Assembly (NCBI GenBank): GCA_947303855.1
Contig: CAMYZO010000012.1
Coordinates: 1-49,484, forward strand
Source of the DNA: an uncultured Prevotellaceae bacterium
GTDB taxonomy: Bacteria; Bacteroidota; Bacteroidia; Bacteroidales; Bacteroidaceae
Length of the DNA: 49,484 nt
Direction: 5' to 3'
The notes under the pieces: generated by a model
What the model saw: the letters and a program-made list of their open reading frames with translations, nothing else
What the model was told of the DNA's origin: nothing
Databases searched by the model: none
Part shown: positions 5,166 through 12,629 of the stretch, in pieces
Layout: each line of letters begins with the position of its first letter
Numbering within the stretch: the stretch's first letter is position 1
Made by a program: the position numbers and the translations under genes

Positions 5166-7466
5166 CTACTTAGGCAGGAACTCGCTCATGGTCTCGGAGT
5201 AGAGTGAGCCGTACTCCTGCTGGTTGTAGATGCTGACGTGCGAACCCTTGGTGGTGCGGAACAGCTCAAAGTAGAGGTCGTAGATGCTGATGGCGTTGTC
5301 GGCATCAATCTGTCGACGGAAGGTGCGGGCGAAGGCGTTGGAGAGGTAGACACCCAGGTCGCGGTCGTGGACGTCGGCCTTCGACGACTCCTGTGCGTTG
5401 GCTGCCGTGATTACCAGCACGTCGGGCAGTCCGGTGAGGGCCTCGCCCCACTGTCCGCTGAAGCACGTCTCGATGGCGAACATCATGCGGCGGTACTTCC
5501 TTAATTGTGAATTGACAATTGTGAATTGTGAATTGGGGTCGTAGCCCGCCATCTCCTTCACGATATTGCGGATACGCTCCTTGCCGAAGTATTCGTAGGC
5601 ATCCTCGTTGCCCCACAGCGGGCCTTCGCGGTTGCCGCCGTGTCCGCTCCAGAAGAAGAACACGTCGCTGGAGGCCGTGGGATGGATGACCTTTGGCAGG
5701 CGTGCGCTGCTGCGCCCGTTCATGATGTCGGCCAGGTCGGCGGGCTGCAGGTCGCTGAAGTGGTAGTCCACGTCAATACCCTTCCTGACGTCCTCGTTCA
5801 CGAACTGGTCAGCGGCGGCGGCGGGGTCGCTGCTGCGCTCCACGAAGATCTGTCCGGGGAAGGTGTTGCGGCTGTCGTTGGCCAGGTTGTCCTCGACGAT
5901 GAGCACGATGTGGTCGTCGTCATAGCCATGCGAGCGCAACAGCTGGTACATGGCGAAGGCGTCGGCCTGGTGGCGGTAGTTGCTCCATGTGGTAGAGGGG
6001 CTGATGACCACGGCCCAGCGGTCGGTGACGGCGGGCAGGTGGTGGGTCACGGATGCGTCCTCGTAGCCAGGCATCCACATCTTGTCCAGTTCCCAGAGCA
6101 CCTGTGTCGAGGCCTGCGTGTTGCTGCTCTCGGTGCTGATGTACAGGATGGGCTTGACCATACGTCCGCCGTTTCCGGCCTCTATGCGCCAGAACATATA
6201 GTTGGTGCCCAGCGACTTGGTATAGCTCTCGCTGTCGAAATACAGGCTGCCCGAGGCCCCCGTCAGGTTGACGCTGCGGCCGGCGGCAATCTCGCTGAAG
6301 GCGCGTGCCAGCCCTTCCGTCTCCCAGCTGCAGGCCACGCCCTGCTCTGAGGCCACGAGACTGCGCATGTGGTCGGTCAGCGTGGGGTCGTAGGGTTTCT
6401 CGTAGTACTTCACCTGTCGGCCGGCCACGGTACAGGCGTTGCCATGCACGCGCTGGTGGGCGGCACCCATCGCCAGCAGGGTCAGGGCGTCGTAGATACG
6501 TGACTCGCCGAAATTCTGTGCGCGTCCGAAGCGTGTCTCAAAGGTCTGCGGGAAGCCGTAGTCGGGCGAGGCCGTGGGACAGACGGCATAGTTGAAGAAC
6601 ACTCCCTGGCTCTGTATCACCTGGTCGTCGAGTGCGGTGTCGGAGAGGATGACCTGAAGCTCGATGTTCTTGCCGCTGGCCAGGAGCTTGCTGTTCCACT
6701 GGCGTACCTGCTCAGTGACGCTCTGGTAGTCGGCAGCATTGCCCAGGGCTATGCACACCACCAGGCGGCTGTTCTTCAGGTCGGCTGCCAGACCGTCGAG
6801 GAAGGATGTCAGATTAGTGCCGCTCCTATAGGCCGTGATGCCCTCGCCGGGCATGTGCAGCTGGCGCTCTGTGGCAAAGTAGCCAAACCAGTCGCGGAAC
6901 GACTGTCCGTAGTTGTCGTCGCTGTATATCAGCGCTACATCCACGTCGGCCATCTTGGCTGCTCCCGTCACCATCATCTCACACTGTGTGACGTCGCTCT
7001 CGGTGAGGAACCAGGTGTAGGTGTTGCGGGCGTTGGCGCGCTGCAGTTCCGAGCTGGTGCAGGTAGGCATGATGACGGGCAGGCGGTTACGGCCGGCATA
7101 GCGCAGGATGTCTGTGGCGTTGGCCGAGTGGTAGGGGCCTATGATGGCATGACAGGTGTCGGCACCCGCCTCGGGGTGTGTCAGCTGGTAGGCCAGTTTG
7201 TCGATGTCCTCGGTATTCTCATCGTGGTAGCGCAGGTTCAGGCGCACCTGATGCTTCTGCCGCTGCTGGGCGCTGTTGATGTTGGCCAGTGCCCAGTCGA
7301 TGGTGGGTTGCCACTGTGTGCGGATGTTGGCGGGCAGCACCACATCGACGTTGAGCGTTGTCACCTCTGCGGGTGTGGTGACGACGGGTGCCGGACTGTC
7401 ATCGTCGCTCTTGCAGCCATTGAGGGCGGCGGCAAGCATCACTGCAAATAGAATCTTTATCTTCAT
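5166..7466 (-). CDS. Lipoprotein fusing a type 1 periplasmic-binding domain to a legumain-like clan CD protease
   Basis: The 766-residue product begins MKIKILFAVMLAAALNGCKSDDD, a signal peptide and lipobox with an acidic surface-export-like tail. Residues about 40-400 read as a type 1 periplasmic-binding domain (HAIIGPYHSANATDILRYAG, NRLPVIMPTCTS, VDVALIYSDDNYGQSFRDWF), as in ANF/amino-acid receptors. The C-terminal part (about 480-766) begins WAVVISPSTTWSNYRHQADA and has the clan CD catalytic pair: His609 in SGHGG and Cys668 in IETCFSG. TAANAQESS follows, as in C13 legumain/GPI-transamidase proteins. A ligand-sensing protease or transpeptidase on the surface is the inference. A 33-bp heptamer array lies inside the protease domain. 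The true start is 7466; the upstream in-frame ATG 7487 is repeat sequence. Confidence 0.85.
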   Translation of the reverse strand: MKIKILFAVMLAAALNGCKSDDDSPAPVVTTPAEVTTLNVDVVLPANIRTQWQPTIDWALANINSAQQRQKHQVRLNLRYHDENTEDIDKLAYQLTHPEAGADTCHAIIGPYHSANATDILRYAGRNRLPVIMPTCTSSELQRANARNTYTWFLTESDVTQCEMMVTGAAKMADVDVALIYSDDNYGQSFRDWFGYFATERQLHMPGEGITAYRSGTNLTSFLDGLAADLKNSRLVVCIALGNAADYQSVTEQVRQWNSKLLASGKNIELQVILSDTALDDQVIQSQGVFFNYAVCPTASPDYGFPQTFETRFGRAQNFGESRIYDALTLLAMGAAHQRVHGNACTVAGRQVKYYEKPYDPTLTDHMRSLVASEQGVACSWETEGLARAFSEIAAGRSVNLTGASGSLYFDSESYTKSLGTNYMFWRIEAGNGGRMVKPILYISTESSNTQASTQVLWELDKMWMPGYEDASVTHHLPAVTDRWAVVISPSTTWSNYRHQADAFAMYQLLRSHGYDDDHIVLIVEDNLANDSRNTFPGQIFVERSSDPAAAADQFVNEDVRKGIDVDYHFSDLQPADLADIMNGRSSARLPKVIHPTASSDVFFFWSGHGGNREGPLWGNEDAYEYFGKERIRNIVKEMAGYDPNSQFTIVNSQLRKYRRMMFAIETCFSGQWGEALTGLPDVLVITAANAQESSKADVHDRDLGVYLSNAFARTFRRQIDADNAISIYDLYFELFRTTKGSHVSIYNQQEYGSLYSETMSEFLPK
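5503..5535. repeat. Heptamer tandem array inside a coding sequence
   Basis: Plus-strand units AATTGTG, AATTGAC, AATTGTG, AATTGTG and a partial AATTG follow one another with a 7-bp period. Read in the gene's frame they encode NSQFTIVNSQL, at about residues 644-655, just before the strand carrying catalytic Cys668. The same unit family forms intergenic spacers elsewhere in the window, mostly in the opposite orientation to the gene. Confidence 0.9.
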
Positions 7467-7505
7467 ATCACAATTTTCAATTATCAATTATCAATTCTCC
7501 ATTCA
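7467..7505. repeat. Heptamer spacer array (TTTTCAA/TTATCAA units)
   Basis: Units TTTTCAA, TTATCAA, TTATCAA and TTCTCCA run from the start codon of the protease-fusion gene to the stop codon (tca, 7503-7505) of the upstream gene. The whole intercistronic gap consists of these repeats. Confidence 0.8.
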
Positions 7506-8591
7506 GATGTCTCTCAGCAGGTTGGCATCGATGTCGTCGGTACAGTAGCCGTCCCAGCCGCCGTGCTGTTCCATCAGGGGCATGGGAACCTGGTTGAGCC
7601 ACTGCTGCGTCCAGTCGGCCAGGGCGCGGTCGAAGTGGCGGATAACAGAGAAGCGTATCATGTCGGTGTTCGACTCGGCGTCAATCATCAGCATGATGAC
7701 CAGTATGTGCTGGTTCGTGCTCACCAGGAACAGCTCTGCGCCGTTGTTGGCCGAGCCGAGGTCGCTGATGACAAACACCTTCTTCTTGCCCTGGTCATGG
7801 TCCTGTTCCGACTTCTGATAGACCAGGCTGTAGCAGTAGCCACACACATGGTAGGCCGCCTCGAAGGCCGTCACCTTGTATTCGTTGCTGTATTGCTCGC
7901 CTGCCTGGTTGATGATGGGCAGCGTGACCGAATCGAGCGGCTCCGACGACACCGTGGTGAGCGTCTCGCCGATGCTGTCGCGGTAGTTCATCACCTGCTT
8001 GTCGTAGAGGCGTATCAGGTAGATGGGCAGTGAGTCGGGGTTCAGCTGTGTCCACTGGTAGTACTGTCGGCGCATCTCGTCGAAACGCTTGATGGACGAT
8101 GCCACGGAGATGTTCAGGCCGTGGACGCGCTCGCCCAGGCCCAGCGTCTGGGCGGCGGCCTTCACGTCGGCCTCGCTGGCTTTCAGCAGCAGTATCTCGT
8201 CGGTATCCTTCAGCAGACCTTTGTACTCCTCAAGCCACTGCACCATATAGGGTTCGGTGAGCACCAGCAGGCGGCGACTGAAGGTGGCGCCGTCGACGTC
8301 GCTCGACGTCGCGGTAGTCCATACTCTCAGCATCAGGCGCGTCTCCTGCACGTTGTCGGCTGCAATGATACTCGCCTCCACGTCGTTGGTGTCGGTGTTC
8401 TTCAGTGTGCTCACGCCTTTCATGACGCGGTCGGCATAGCCCATGTCGCCCAGCTGTCCGGGGGCAAACACGGTCATCACCTGCACCCTCTGGCTTATCG
8501 TGGCCGGTGTGGCCTTGTCGTCGTCATCGCTCTTGCAGCCCGTGAAAAGCAAGGCTGCAAGCAGTGTCATCAAACAGATTCTTACTCTCAT
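7503..8591 (-). CDS. BMP-like periplasmic-binding lipoprotein
   Basis: The 362-residue protein has the signal MRVRICLMTLLAALLFTGCKSDDDD, with a lipobox Cys and four following Asp. The mature part opens VQVMTVFAPGQLGDMGYADR, reminiscent of the first strand and loop of BMP/PnrA-type substrate-binding proteins, which usually read GxxxDxGFND. Later segments (RRLLVLTEPYMVQWL, EILLLKASEAD, KKVFVISDLG) look like alternating strands of a type 1 binding fold. The substrate is unknown. It lies directly upstream of the binding-domain/protease fusion, so the two may act together. The family call is by pattern and is moderate. Confidence 0.65.
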   Translation of the reverse strand: MRVRICLMTLLAALLFTGCKSDDDDKATPATISQRVQVMTVFAPGQLGDMGYADRVMKGVSTLKNTDTNDVEASIIAADNVQETRLMLRVWTTATSSDVDGATFSRRLLVLTEPYMVQWLEEYKGLLKDTDEILLLKASEADVKAAAQTLGLGERVHGLNISVASSIKRFDEMRRQYYQWTQLNPDSLPIYLIRLYDKQVMNYRDSIGETLTTVSSEPLDSVTLPIINQAGEQYSNEYKVTAFEAAYHVCGYCYSLVYQKSEQDHDQGKKKVFVISDLGSANNGAELFLVSTNQHILVIMLMIDAESNTDMIRFSVIRHFDRALADWTQQWLNQVPMPLMEQHGGWDGYCTDDIDANLLRDI

Positions 8592-8617
8592 AGCTTATTT
8601 ACTATTATAGATTTGTC

Positions 8618-8668
8618 TTAACTCCTTAACTCCTAACTCCTAACTCCAAACTCCAAACTCCAAACTCC
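8618..8668. repeat. Heptamer spacer array (TAACTCC/AAACTCC units)
   Basis: Two 8-bp units TTAACTCC, two TAACTCC and three AAACTCC units end exactly at the stop codon (tca 8669-8671) of the MACPF gene. This uses a different consensus from the TTCACAA arrays but the same 7-bp period and the same position. Confidence 0.88.
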
Positions 8669-10417
8669 TCACTTCATCTCGTTCTGGTTATAGATATACA
8701 CGTAGTTGTCGTTGCGCTTATAGATGTAGTTGGTGCCCGACGGCTTTCCTGTGTCGGTGAAGCCCACGATGTCGGTCTTTTCGCCGGGAGCCAGAAGACG
8801 GAAGTCCTCGCCGTCCTTCGTCACGGCATAGGCCTCGGCGGCATAGCTGCCGTCGGGTTTGATACCGCCGCTCAGCTCGTAGTAGGGCAGGGCCTGGTAG
8901 GCAGGGTATTCTGTACCCGCCTTCGCCTTCAGTTCCACGGCACCGCCGTTGATATAGAAGTTCTGGCCGTCGGAGACCGTTTTCAGCGGGGTCAGCGTGG
9001 CTTTGCCGCCCACCCATCTCACACCGTAGCCTTTGTTATTGTCGTCGACACCCGTGCCGCAGGCCAGCTTCACGCGCCCCTCGTAGATGGGGTAGCACAC
9101 CCAGAGGTCGTGGCCGTCGATGGTCTCGTGGCAGACGGTGGCCACATAGCGTCCGCCGCTCATGATGTTGACTATCATGGGTTCGCCGCTGCTGTCGGTG
9201 CGTGTGGCCTGCTGCCACGTGCCGGTAGCCTTGCGCCACTGACAGGACGCTGTGGCATAGCGGATGGGGAAGCGGGCATCGAAGAAATTCCTGTCGCCTA
9301 AAAGCTTCTGCATCAGGGCGGCATCCTTCGTCACGGCCGCCTGGATGCGCAGTGCCGCCTGTGGCGAGAGGAGGTTGGCAAACTCCCAGATGGGCAGCAC
9401 CTTCATGTCTACCATCTCGGCGTTGGAGTTCACCTCGTCGTCGGGGTCATAATACAGCGACTGTCGCCAGATGTCGACACCCTTGGTGCTGAACGAGCGT
9501 GTGCCGTCGAACCGGTGTTCGCCCAGCAGTCCCGTGAGTGACTCCTGGTTGCCGCCACGGGCCATGACGTTGATGCGGGAGTGCTCCGTCCAGCGGAATT
9601 CGTTTGACGACTTGCGGCGTTCGTCCTTCGTGGCTACAGAGTCCAGGAACGCCTCCGTGGTCCACTTCTCGTCTTTGGCCATGGCCGTCCAGCGCCACAT
9701 GTCGTTCATCAGGTCAACATGTATGGCACCGCCGAGCCACGACTCCACGATGACATGGGTGCCCCAGACGTTGATGAACGAGTCGACGGCGGCAATGTCG
9801 TCCACATCGGAGTCATCAATATGGTCAACGGCGTTACGGAAGCTTTCCGTGAGCAGGTTCTTGTGTTTCCAGTAGAGAGCCATCACGTTGGCCCAGCCCA
9901 CAAACTGGTGGGCAAGGGTAGTCTTTTCGCTCAGCGTGTAGAAGTACCTCTCCTGAACGCCGTCCTCAATGAAGTACTGTCGCTGTCGCTTCGTATTGTG
10001 GTAGAGTCCCAGGTCGATGGCCTCCTTGGTGTTCGTCTCCATGTTGACCACGTAGTCGCGGAAGGAGTATTCGAAATTGGAACTTAAAAACACCTCTTCA
10101 GTCAGACTGGTACGCAGGATGGCGTCTCCCGTGGCCTCCTGCACATCCAGCAGCACGGCACGGTTCAGCACCTGGCAGCGAATGTCCTGCCAGTCGCAGT
10201 AGGAGCCGCGCACGGCATTGTAGCTATAGCCCACGCCGAGGTTGCGCAGAAACTCATGGCGCGTCTCCACGTCCTGGGCGCGTGTCCATTGGAAGGGGGC
10301 GGCAGCCTGGCTGGGCTGCTCCGTCAGGAGGTCGTCTGTCGGGTCGTCGCCGCTACAACCGGCAAGCGTCGTCGCCAGCAGGCAGACTACCAAGCGAACT
10401 AACAGTCTTTTCTTCAT
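8669..10417 (-). CDS. MACPF-domain lipoprotein, BSAP-like
   Basis: The 582-residue lipoprotein (signal MKKRLLVRLVVCLLATTLAGC, then SGDDPTDD) carries the MACPF signature FINVWGTHVIVESWLGG at about 218-235, with the typical GTH followed by GG. MACPF proteins form ring-shaped membrane pores; in Bacteroidales several are BSAP antimicrobial toxins that kill close relatives. After the MACPF part comes a domain with WVCYPIYEG, KGYGVRWVGG and NFYINGGAVELKAK. The 851-residue MACPF protein upstream has the same pattern, so the two are paralogs. The C-terminus is NYVYIYNQNEMK. The target and secretion state are unknown. The ATG lies in a repeat with an out-of-frame ATG seven bases upstream. Confidence 0.85.
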   Translation of the reverse strand: MKKRLLVRLVVCLLATTLAGCSGDDPTDDLLTEQPSQAAAPFQWTRAQDVETRHEFLRNLGVGYSYNAVRGSYCDWQDIRCQVLNRAVLLDVQEATGDAILRTSLTEEVFLSSNFEYSFRDYVVNMETNTKEAIDLGLYHNTKRQRQYFIEDGVQERYFYTLSEKTTLAHQFVGWANVMALYWKHKNLLTESFRNAVDHIDDSDVDDIAAVDSFINVWGTHVIVESWLGGAIHVDLMNDMWRWTAMAKDEKWTTEAFLDSVATKDERRKSSNEFRWTEHSRINVMARGGNQESLTGLLGEHRFDGTRSFSTKGVDIWRQSLYYDPDDEVNSNAEMVDMKVLPIWEFANLLSPQAALRIQAAVTKDAALMQKLLGDRNFFDARFPIRYATASCQWRKATGTWQQATRTDSSGEPMIVNIMSGGRYVATVCHETIDGHDLWVCYPIYEGRVKLACGTGVDDNNKGYGVRWVGGKATLTPLKTVSDGQNFYINGGAVELKAKAGTEYPAYQALPYYELSGGIKPDGSYAAEAYAVTKDGEDFRLLAPGEKTDIVGFTDTGKPSGTNYIYKRNDNYVYIYNQNEMK

Positions 10418-10431
10418 TCTTCATTCTTCAC
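10411..10431. repeat. Three heptamers spanning a start codon
   Basis: TCTTCAT, TCTTCAT and TCTTCAC (plus strand) cover the MACPF start codon and the whole 15-bp gap to the upstream stop. The ATG is therefore duplicated 7 bp apart, and only the inner one (10417) opens the long frame. Confidence 0.75.
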
Positions 10432-10432
10432 T

Positions 10433-12448
10433 TTAGTATGCAAAGACGGGACACACAATGGTCTCCTGCTTGCGCTTGTTCTCACCGAACTGGATGTAAT
10501 AGCCATTCCTCACAACCAATAACATCAGCTGTTTGGCATTCCTGGCCGAGCTGGTCAGGAACGCCCACGGTGAGGAGTCCCAGGTGTTGTGAATTCTTTC
10601 GTTTAAATAGTTGCCAACATTTTTAAAGGGATCATTCATCATCACAGCGTTGTACCTTTCAGTTTCTGAGGGCCACCCGGCATTGCCTATGCCCGATTTG
10701 CCGCCCTGTCGGTCGTTGCAGATGATGGCCAGCCACTGTCCCGCAGAGGGTATGAACCAGTCTGAAGCTGGCAAGGGAGTTGCAGGCGTTGTCGCCAGGA
10801 CATTAGTCGCAGCAGACAGGAGGTGGTCGAGCATCTGGGTACGGTCCAGTCCGTCGTAGTCGTTAATGACCGACTTCATGGAATTGTCGATATACTGTTC
10901 GAAGAAGTTGTCTTTAGTAAACAGGTTCTCACTCTCCGGACTAACCTGACTTGCCTGGCTATTGTAGGCTATCACTAATCCATGGCCGTAGCCGGCCTCC
11001 TTCTCTGTTACCTTATCCATCCACTCCTTGGTCTGGTCGTTACCCTTGCGGGTGTTGACGAAAGCCAGGAATCCCAGCGGCTTGTGGCCTAAGTCCGTTG
11101 CCTTCTTGACAGTCTCATACAGGATGTCGTCGTCGGCGTAGCACCAGCCTAAGTGCTCAGGAGTGGCATACAAGGCGGGTTGTCCAAACTGTACGCTCTT
11201 CGTGGGACTCAATTCCACATCGATACCTGGGATTTCTCTGTCGGTGTGGATGGCGTTCATGGTGTAGTACTGGTGTCCCGTCGTGAAATGTCTGTCCAGC
11301 ACATAGTCATCTTTATGATTGCTCACTTGGTTTCCAGATGTGCAGTTGTGGGGCACGTGGGCACGCCAGGGGTGGCGGTGGTAGTAGGCATATCCTGCAT
11401 GATAGCTGCCCCATTCCGCATCGTAGAAAATATTGCAGCCGTCTTTGTCGCCCCAGGTGTTGACATAGACGACGTCCTCGTTATTGTTGAAGCCCTCGGG
11501 GAGCAGATGCCACAGCTTGCCTGACTGAGAAGGCTTTTTGTCGTAGGCTTCTCCGTTCATGAAAGCCTTGATAACGGACACCTTGGCCTTGTTTTCGGCA
11601 ATAAAGTAGACGTAGTCCTTGATGTCCTCAAATTTTGTCTTTTCGTTTTTCTTGATGCCGTTATAGGGCACCCAGCAGCCCTGTTTGTCATCGTCGAAGT
11701 TAATGGTTTCGTCACCACCCGGCTCGCCCGTACAGAGGTGTACCAGGGTGCTGTAGTGGCCATTGGTAGCCACACAGAGGTAAAAGCCGCCACAGTAGCC
11801 GGTGCGGTCGTGGTTCACATACACCACGTCGCCCATCTGGTAGGGGCAGTTGCCATTGTCGGGGAAGGCTTCTTCGCTGACGTAGTCGATGCGCTCCAGG
11901 TGGGGCATACAGGCCATATCGACATCCACCCAGCCATAGCGGCGAGGGCCGTTGTCGCGGTGGAACGTCAGGGTGCCCAGGGTGAAGCGCTGGCCGTCGG
12001 CCAGGACGGGCAGGTCGCGCATCGACAGCGTGTAGCCGTCGGGGGTGGAGGTGAGCAGTCGCCGGGCCGGGTCGTCGTCGTCCAATCCCGTCAGGGCGAT
12101 GAACAGCTGTTCTGCATCCTCTGCGCTGCGGGCCTTACTCACGCGCACCAGCGAACTCTCGCCGTCGAGCGTCATGCCGTAGGTGGGTTCAAAGGTCTTG
12201 CCTGCCATTTCTTCCAGCTTCACCTCGTCCACATCCGTCAGCCTGCGCACAATGCTGGCTGCTGCACTGGCGGCAGCCATCTGGTAGCGTTCTTCGTCGG
12301 TAAGCAGTGAGTCGGGTACGTAGGTTTTGCTGCCTTCCGTCATCACGCGGTCGTCGTCACTCTTGTCGTCGGAACAGGCGGCGACACCCATGCTGAGGCT
12401 GCATGTCAGCCCAGCCATCAGCAGTAGTTTCAGGGGAGTCTTTATCAT
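10433..12448 (-). CDS. Large surface lipoprotein, FEPTIG family, with DUF1566/FISUMP-like C-terminus
   Basis: The 671-residue lipoprotein has signal MIKTPLKLLLMAGLTCSLSM and Cys followed by SDDKSDDD. The N-terminal module shared with four other genes here is TFEPTYG near residue 86, then TLGTLTFHRD, WVDVDMACMPHLERIDYVS and MGDVVYVN. The middle carries aromatic, Gly-rich segments such as GSYHAGYAYYHRHPWRAHV. The C-terminus has DWFIPSAGQWLAIICN, resembling the W-(L/I)PS-x-GQW core of DUF1566 or FISUMP domains, which derive from the C-type-lectin-like/FGE fold. It is the most divergent of the five members in the N-module. Function is unknown; the family is recognised only by comparison inside this window. 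Confidence 0.75.
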   Translation of the reverse strand: MIKTPLKLLLMAGLTCSLSMGVAACSDDKSDDDRVMTEGSKTYVPDSLLTDEERYQMAAASAAASIVRRLTDVDEVKLEEMAGKTFEPTYGMTLDGESSLVRVSKARSAEDAEQLFIALTGLDDDDPARRLLTSTPDGYTLSMRDLPVLADGQRFTLGTLTFHRDNGPRRYGWVDVDMACMPHLERIDYVSEEAFPDNGNCPYQMGDVVYVNHDRTGYCGGFYLCVATNGHYSTLVHLCTGEPGGDETINFDDDKQGCWVPYNGIKKNEKTKFEDIKDYVYFIAENKAKVSVIKAFMNGEAYDKKPSQSGKLWHLLPEGFNNNEDVVYVNTWGDKDGCNIFYDAEWGSYHAGYAYYHRHPWRAHVPHNCTSGNQVSNHKDDYVLDRHFTTGHQYYTMNAIHTDREIPGIDVELSPTKSVQFGQPALYATPEHLGWCYADDDILYETVKKATDLGHKPLGFLAFVNTRKGNDQTKEWMDKVTEKEAGYGHGLVIAYNSQASQVSPESENLFTKDNFFEQYIDNSMKSVINDYDGLDRTQMLDHLLSAATNVLATTPATPLPASDWFIPSAGQWLAIICNDRQGGKSGIGNAGWPSETERYNAVMMNDPFKNVGNYLNERIHNTWDSSPWAFLTSSARNAKQLMLLVVRNGYYIQFGENKRKQETIVCPVFAY

Positions 12449-12470
12449 ATTTGCTATTTTCGATTTTTAA

Positions 12471-12629
12471 TTCACAATTCACAATTCACAATTCTCAATT
12501 CACAATTCATAATTCTCAATTCACAATTCACAATTCTCAATTCATAATTCTCAATTCACAATTCACAATTCATAATTCACAATTCACAATTCATAATTCT
12601 CAATTCACAATTTTCAATTCAGAATTTTA
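12471..12629. repeat. Long heptamer array, about 22 units of TTCACAA and variants
   Basis: Units TTCACAA, TTCATAA, TTCTCAA and TTTTCAA run without a break from 22 bp upstream of one start codon into the stop codon (tta 12627-12629) of the upstream MACPF gene. The array translates as recurring NSQFTIH on the plus strand, but this is a by-product of the 21-bp super-period. Confidence 0.93.

Noticed and set aside
12471..12629. Possible CRISPR array
   Set aside because: The period is 7 bp with no unique spacers, far from the 60-70 bp unit of CRISPR arrays, and no cas gene is near.
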